From Collinsella aerofaciens (GTDB taxonomy: Bacteria > Actinomycetota > Coriobacteriia > Coriobacteriales > Coriobacteriaceae), in the NCBI GenBank assembly GCA_905213725.1, contig CAJMJM010000067.1, positions 1-10,091 on the forward strand: DNA of 10,091 bases, given 5' to 3'. The notes beneath the pieces were generated by a model. The model worked only from the letters and a program-made list of their open reading frames with translations, was not told the origin of the DNA and did not search any database. Positions 6,744-10,091 of this stretch are shown one piece after another. The stretch's first letter is position 1; each line of letters opens with the position of its first letter. The translations under genes and the position numbers were made by a program.

Positions 6744-8506
6744 GTAGCCGCCACCCGAAAAACCAAAGCACCCCAGTCATCCATGGCAATGTCGCCGCGC
6801 GCCTCCAAGTAATCGATCAAGCGCATGTTGTCCCAGACGTTGAGGCCCGCGACCGTAAGACCCAGTGGCTCGGCCATACGTGCTTGATTCAGACACGTAC
6901 CGCGCAGGTAGCTGTTCTCGTCATCGCCCTGACCCTTCCAGTCACGACGGTATCCCCAACCGCGTGCGTCGGGGCAGACGGTCACGTAACCCATACGCGC
7001 CAAACGTAGACCGTAGTCGTAATTGAACTTACGCACAGCATCGTCGACCGCCGGCACGCCCGCAACACCGGCTACACTTGCAGCACCCGCTCCCTGATGG
7101 CCATGCGGGCAGATATAGCAACGCTTAAGCCCCCGTCCATCAAGCTTCGGATGTGACGGCTCCAACAGGTAAAACGGCATCCACACATCGTGCTCAACCT
7201 GCAGCATCGCATGAGTACGCACAATGCCGCCGGCAACCCGCACGCAGCTGAGCTCACGAATCTCAATCGGGACGCGGTCCATAAGCGAAAGACCCAAAAC
7301 ATCGCACAGACGAGCCCTGGTCGCGACCTTCCACGCCTCAAAGTCTGCAGGGGTCTTGCCCGTAAATGCGGCCGAGCGCCCTTCGCGCTTCAGTCGGGCG
7401 CGTAGCGAAGACTCGTCCTCGCAGTACGTCTCGATGTGCACGGTGCGGCCATTGGCAGATAGCCCAGCCGTCTCCACCGCATCACCGTCGCCGCCCTCGG
7501 GGTCCCAGCCGTCCGCACCGGAAAGCACCTGTTCGCGGGCGTATCGGGTAGTGGCTGTCGCATCGAGCTCGTGCGCCCATGGCGCCCAGTTTTCGGCATC
7601 ACTCGCCGGGCCATGTAGGCTTGCACCAGCGTAGTGCGCCCTCTCGTGCGCCGCTGGCTTAGCCCAATCCCACCAACCTTCGCGCTTGATATGCTGTCCC
7701 AGCCAGCAATCGATCAGCACGGTCTGGGCCCACTCACGCCAAGGACGACCCAAATAGACCGAATCCGGTGCCACATCTTGCGCGGCTGTAAACGAGCAGC
7801 CGTGGAACACGAAGCCGTATGGCTCTCCCTCGGGCGTCGATGCCGCCGTCACGTAACCGTTCACGTCCATATTGCGGTTGAGCGAGCGGATCTCACACCC
7901 CTCAAAATAGGCACACGCGCCGCCAAAGATAAAGTCGACGTCGCCCTCAATCCGGCAGCGTCGAAAATACTGACGGCCCACCCGACGCGGCGCAAACTGC
8001 TTGGGTCCAATGAATCCGCCCGGTTTGACTTCGCGCGGGGGCAACGGGCCCAAAAACAGCGTGTCCTGGCGCCCCGTAATGCAACAGGCGTCGACCACCA
8101 AACGGTCGCCGTCGGCGTACAGGGCAATCGCCTGCCCCACCTCGCGACCGTCGCCGGCATCGTTGACGATTGTGAGGTTCTCGAGCCGCACGTCGTCGGC
8201 ATCGACCAAAACGGTATAGGTCCTAAAGGTGCCGAGCTTTCCGTCAATGCCCGATCCGTCCCCCGAGGGCATCTTGGCGCCCAGACTGCCCACGATACGC
8301 ACGCTGTCAGCCGTCTCGCCCACCAGCGTCACATACGGTCGATGAATCTCGACCCGTTCGCGGTACTCACCCGGCTCGATATGGATTGTCACCGGTTGCT
8401 CGGCATCCGGATAGAGTTGATCGGCTGCCGCCAAGGCATCGGAAATCGTTGGATATGCTCCTGCCGCAACCCTCGAAACGCGCAGTGTATAGATGCTTTC
8501 GCTCAT
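6740..8506 (-). CDS. CE8 pectin methylesterase fused to an alpha/beta-hydrolase domain (frameshifted before the second active site)
   Basis: A 588-residue frame. Residues 1-325 are a pectin methylesterase beta-helix, which cleaves methyl esters of homogalacturonan. The active-site residues are all present: Q125 in GQAIALY, Q147 and D148 in GRQDTLF, the nucleophile D191 in VDFIFGG, and R254 in LGRPWRE. After a linker (about 326-370) comes the first half of an acetyl-xylan-esterase/dienelactone-hydrolase-like alpha/beta-hydrolase, with the oxyanion-type HGHQG motif (468-472) and PDARGWG. Family similarity stops at DDWG (576-579); then LVFRVAAT and TGA follow, while the expected nucleophile elbow continues in the -1 frame. 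The N-terminus has no signal peptide, unlike secreted plant and pathogen PMEs, so a cytoplasmic role on imported methylated oligogalacturonides is inferred. The start ATG overlaps the TGA of the preceding esterase gene (ATGA), implying coupled translation. The PME domain should still fold; the second domain is broken as sequenced. Confidence 0.9.
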   Translation of the reverse strand: MSESIYTLRVSRVAAGAYPTISDALAAADQLYPDAEQPVTIHIEPGEYRERVEIHRPYVTLVGETADSVRIVGSLGAKMPSGDGSGIDGKLGTFRTYTVLVDADDVRLENLTIVNDAGDGREVGQAIALYADGDRLVVDACCITGRQDTLFLGPLPPREVKPGGFIGPKQFAPRRVGRQYFRRCRIEGDVDFIFGGACAYFEGCEIRSLNRNMDVNGYVTAASTPEGEPYGFVFHGCSFTAAQDVAPDSVYLGRPWREWAQTVLIDCWLGQHIKREGWWDWAKPAAHERAHYAGASLHGPASDAENWAPWAHELDATATTRYAREQVLSGADGWDPEGGDGDAVETAGLSANGRTVHIETYCEDESSLRARLKREGRSAAFTGKTPADFEAWKVATRARLCDVLGLSLMDRVPIEIRELSCVRVAGGIVRTHAMLQVEHDVWMPFYLLEPSHPKLDGRGLKRCYICPHGHQGAGAASVAGVAGVPAVDDAVRKFNYDYGLRLARMGYVTVCPDARGWGYRRDWKGQGDDENSYLRGTCLNQARMAEPLGLTVAGLNVWDNMRLIDYLEARGDIAMDDWGALVFRVAAT

Positions 8507-9312
8507 CGTCCATCACGCTCCCAGGAAGCGAACTGTTCAGGCCAGCCCTGAACTTGTGGCTGAATATGCTCGGCGCAGCCCTTAAATGCCGTTAGGGCCG
8601 TGGCGAGCGATGCCCCATGCTTTCCATGCGGAAAGACATGTAGGCTAAAGCCAATCCCGTGGTCGGCAAGAGCCTGCGCAAGAAGGAGGCTATTTTGAAC
8701 TGGTACCGATGCATCCTCGGCGGTATGCCACAAGAACGTACGGGGGAAGCCCTCGCCCACCATATTCTCGATCGACAACTTTTGAGCCAAAGCGCCATCG
8801 GCACCCGTTAGGTGTTCAAATGAACCACGATGAGCATAGGCCCCCGAGCTTACGACCGGATAGCACAAGCAAAGTGTGTCAGGCCGAATCGACTCAGGCG
8901 ATGCCGCAATCGACTCTGCAAGCCAGGGTTGGTCCCAAAGCGCCCCGAGCAAGCCAACTAGATGCCCGCCGGCCGAAAAACCCATGACCGTAATCCGATC
9001 AGGATCGACACAGTACTCTGCCGCATGGCTTCGGACGGTATCGACCGCCCGCGCGAGTTCTTGCAATGCCAGCGGATAGACAGCCGGAGCAACCGAATAG
9101 TTCAGTACAAACGCTTGGTAGCCCATCGCCAACAAACGAAGCGCTACCGGCTCGCCTTCGCGCGGCGAAACGTGATCGTAGCCGCCTCCTGGCACGACCA
9201 CAACTGCAGGCAGCGGTTTTAAAGCATAAGCATCTTCGGTCGGGGCAAAAACATAAGACGTAATCGTGGCAGACGAGCCATCGACCCCGACAGGAATCGT
9301 TTTATTGAGCAT
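8503..9312 (-). CDS. BD-FAE/acetyl-esterase-like alpha/beta-hydrolase
   Basis: A 269-residue single-domain serine esterase. The oxyanion-hole motif appears as VPGGGYDHVS (40-49), like the HGGG/PGGGY loop of acetyl esterases. The nucleophile is S113 in GFSAGG, the acid D200 in HTAEDASVPVQNS, and the base H232 in HGKHGAS. Such enzymes in carbohydrate loci usually remove acetyl or short acyl groups from sugars; here acetylated galacturonate or rhamnogalacturonan fragments are the likely substrate (inference). No signal peptide is seen. The start is ATG at 9312, with AAAGGG 5 nt upstream; a longer frame to 9363 lacks a ribosome site and family sequence. Its stop overlaps the start of the PME-fusion gene by 4 nt, so the two esterases are probably co-translated. 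It follows the polygalacturonase gene after a stem-loop. Confidence 0.88.
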   Translation of the reverse strand: MLNKTIPVGVDGSSATITSYVFAPTEDAYALKPLPAVVVVPGGGYDHVSPREGEPVALRLLAMGYQAFVLNYSVAPAVYPLALQELARAVDTVRSHAAEYCVDPDRITVMGFSAGGHLVGLLGALWDQPWLAESIAASPESIRPDTLCLCYPVVSSGAYAHRGSFEHLTGADGALAQKLSIENMVGEGFPRTFLWHTAEDASVPVQNSLLLAQALADHGIGFSLHVFPHGKHGASLATALTAFKGCAEHIQPQVQGWPEQFASWERDGR

Positions 9313-9365
9313 GTATTCCCTTTCACCATGATGCGTAGCGCAGCGCACACGGCCGTATCGCACAA

Positions 9366-9400
9366 GGGCTGCATTGCCGATTTATCCGACAATGCAGCCC
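9366..9400 (-). terminator. Stem-loop between the polygalacturonase and the esterase gene
   Basis: GGGCTGCATTG (9366-9376) and CAATGCAGCCC (9390-9400) form a perfect 11-bp stem with a 13-nt loop, starting 16 nt after the polygalacturonase stop. On the minus strand the stem is followed by TTGTGCG, so the U-tract is weak. It may be a partial or Rho-aided terminator that lowers read-through, or a 3'-end-stabilising hairpin in a longer operon mRNA. I see no good promoter between it and the esterase start. Confidence 0.5.
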
Positions 9401-9416
9401 TGGTCATCAACCCGAG

Positions 9417-10091
9417 TTAGGAACGGACAACCTTGTCGACGTTCTGGAGCTGCAGCTCCTCGCCGTCCTGGCCCTCAATAACCACATTTTGCAGGTCGAG
9501 TACCTTGACGTTTTGCGCAATGATGCCCTGGCGCACCATCGGCTCCACACCACAGGCCATGGCCGGCACAAAGGGCTCGGCATCGTCGGCAAAGGTAACG
9601 TGAACGTCTTGGAACGTCAGACGTGTCACCTTGCTCTCGGGCAGACCTGTGATATAGGCCGCGGCAGCATGGCAGTTGGTAGCCTCGATATCGCAAAACG
9701 TCGTGGCACCAAAGCCGGGCGTGCGGTCGTCGACAGGCAAAGCCTCGCGAGACTGCACGTAATCGGTCTTGCCGTCCTTGTCACAGAAGTAGAAGGAGTT
9801 GACCACGAAGGGCGTGAGCACCTCGTCCATGCGAATGTGCTCAAAGGTAATGCCCTCGTTGACGGCATCCTTGCCGCGCCCGCGGCGGGTCTTGACGCGC
9901 AGGCCGCGGTCGGTGCGCTCAAAGAGGCACTTGCTCACGGTGAGGTCCTTGATGCCGCCGGCGGCCTCGGACCCCAAGACCACGGCGCCGTGGCCATCGT
10001 GCATGTAGCAGTGAGAGATCAGCACGTCGTGCGTGGCGGGACGAAGCTCGGGCTCAATGCCCAGCTTGCCGCTCTTGATGGCGATGCAGTC
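9417..10091 (-). CDS. GH28 polygalacturonase (C-terminal part; 5' end outside the window)
   Basis: The last 224 codons of a glycoside hydrolase family 28 enzyme, which hydrolyses alpha-1,4 bonds of (oligo)galacturonate by inversion. The visible part opens with DCIAIKSG, matching the family's DDC-x-A-x-KSG signature, so the window edge cuts just at the catalytic aspartates. Then come MHDGHGAVVLGSE (family HG motif and GSE) and RGLRVKTRRGRG, matching the conserved R-I-K subsite motif. The remainder shows repeated beta-strand pieces of the right-handed helix. The motif spacing resembles bacterial exo-acting polygalacturonases and rhamnogalacturonan hydrolases. Exo versus endo action, and any signal peptide, cannot be judged without the N-terminus. 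It ends in TAA and is followed by a stem-loop. It is the first known gene in the transcriptional order of the pectin cluster. Confidence 0.93.
   Translation of the reverse strand, partial: DCIAIKSGKLGIEPELRPATHDVLISHCYMHDGHGAVVLGSEAAGGIKDLTVSKCLFERTDRGLRVKTRRGRGKDAVNEGITFEHIRMDEVLTPFVVNSFYFCDKDGKTDYVQSREALPVDDRTPGFGATTFCDIEATNCHAAAAYITGLPESKVTRLTFQDVHVTFADDAEPFVPAMACGVEPMVRQGIIAQNVKVLDLQNVVIEGQDGEELQLQNVDKVVRS

Noticed and set aside
6756..6776. Programmed -1 ribosomal frameshifting in the PME-esterase gene
   Set aside because: No canonical X_XXY_YYZ slippery heptamer in the right phase and no obvious downstream pseudoknot. Slipping on the later T-run would spoil the GxSxG glycine, so a lost base in the G-run is simpler.
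1..10091. tRNA, rRNA, CRISPR arrays, insertion sequences
   Set aside because: No cloverleaf or rRNA-like segments, no regularly spaced direct repeats, no transposase-like frames or terminal repeats were seen.

Overview
The window looks like chromosomal DNA from a high-GC, anaerobic, gut-type actinobacterium. Collinsella or a related Coriobacteriia is my best guess. This rests on the GC-rich codon usage, the long antisense shadow reading frames, the AAGGGG/GGAG-type ribosome binding sites, and a diet-polysaccharide gene set beside flavin/iron-sulfur oxidoreductases. The genus is inference; no rRNA or marker gene is present. All eight genes lie on the minus strand, so transcription runs from high to low coordinates.

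Right to middle (10091 down to 4256) is a pectin-utilisation cluster, read in transcriptional order. It starts with the 3' end of a GH28 polygalacturonase, then a stem-loop, then a BD-FAE-like alpha/beta-hydrolase esterase. A CE8 pectin methylesterase fused to a second alpha/beta-hydrolase follows, overlapping by 4 nt (ATGA); it carries a frameshift exactly at its second active site. Next are an SGNH/GDSL esterase of the rhamnogalacturonan acetylesterase type, a GH105/GH88-like unsaturated glucuronyl/galacturonyl hydrolase, and a xylose-isomerase-like TIM-barrel sugar isomerase/epimerase starting 1 nt after the previous stop. No complete protein here shows a signal peptide. The inferred job is therefore cytoplasmic trimming of imported pectin oligosaccharides: removal of methyl and acetyl esters, release of galacturonate, hydrolysis of unsaturated uronyl ends, and isomerisation of the product.

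Between the SGNH esterase and the GH105 gene are two near-identical LacI/GalR-type operators centred 41 bp apart. One sits in the middle of a 38-bp near-perfect palindrome, which points to local sugar-responsive control.

Left part (3247 down to 1) holds two redox genes: a GltD/NfnB-like FAD-NAD(P)H oxidoreductase with two cysteine clusters, and an old-yellow-enzyme/2,4-dienoyl-CoA-reductase-like protein (FMN barrel, 4Fe-4S, FAD, NAD). They are separated by a long inverted repeat followed by a T-run on the minus strand, probably the terminator of the GltD-like gene. The old-yellow-enzyme gene is interrupted by two in-frame TAG codons, while recognisable family sequence continues past both to the window edge.

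The most notable points are the PME-esterase fusion and its frameshift, the twin-amber oxidoreductase, the paired operators, and the density of different esterases in one short pectin locus.
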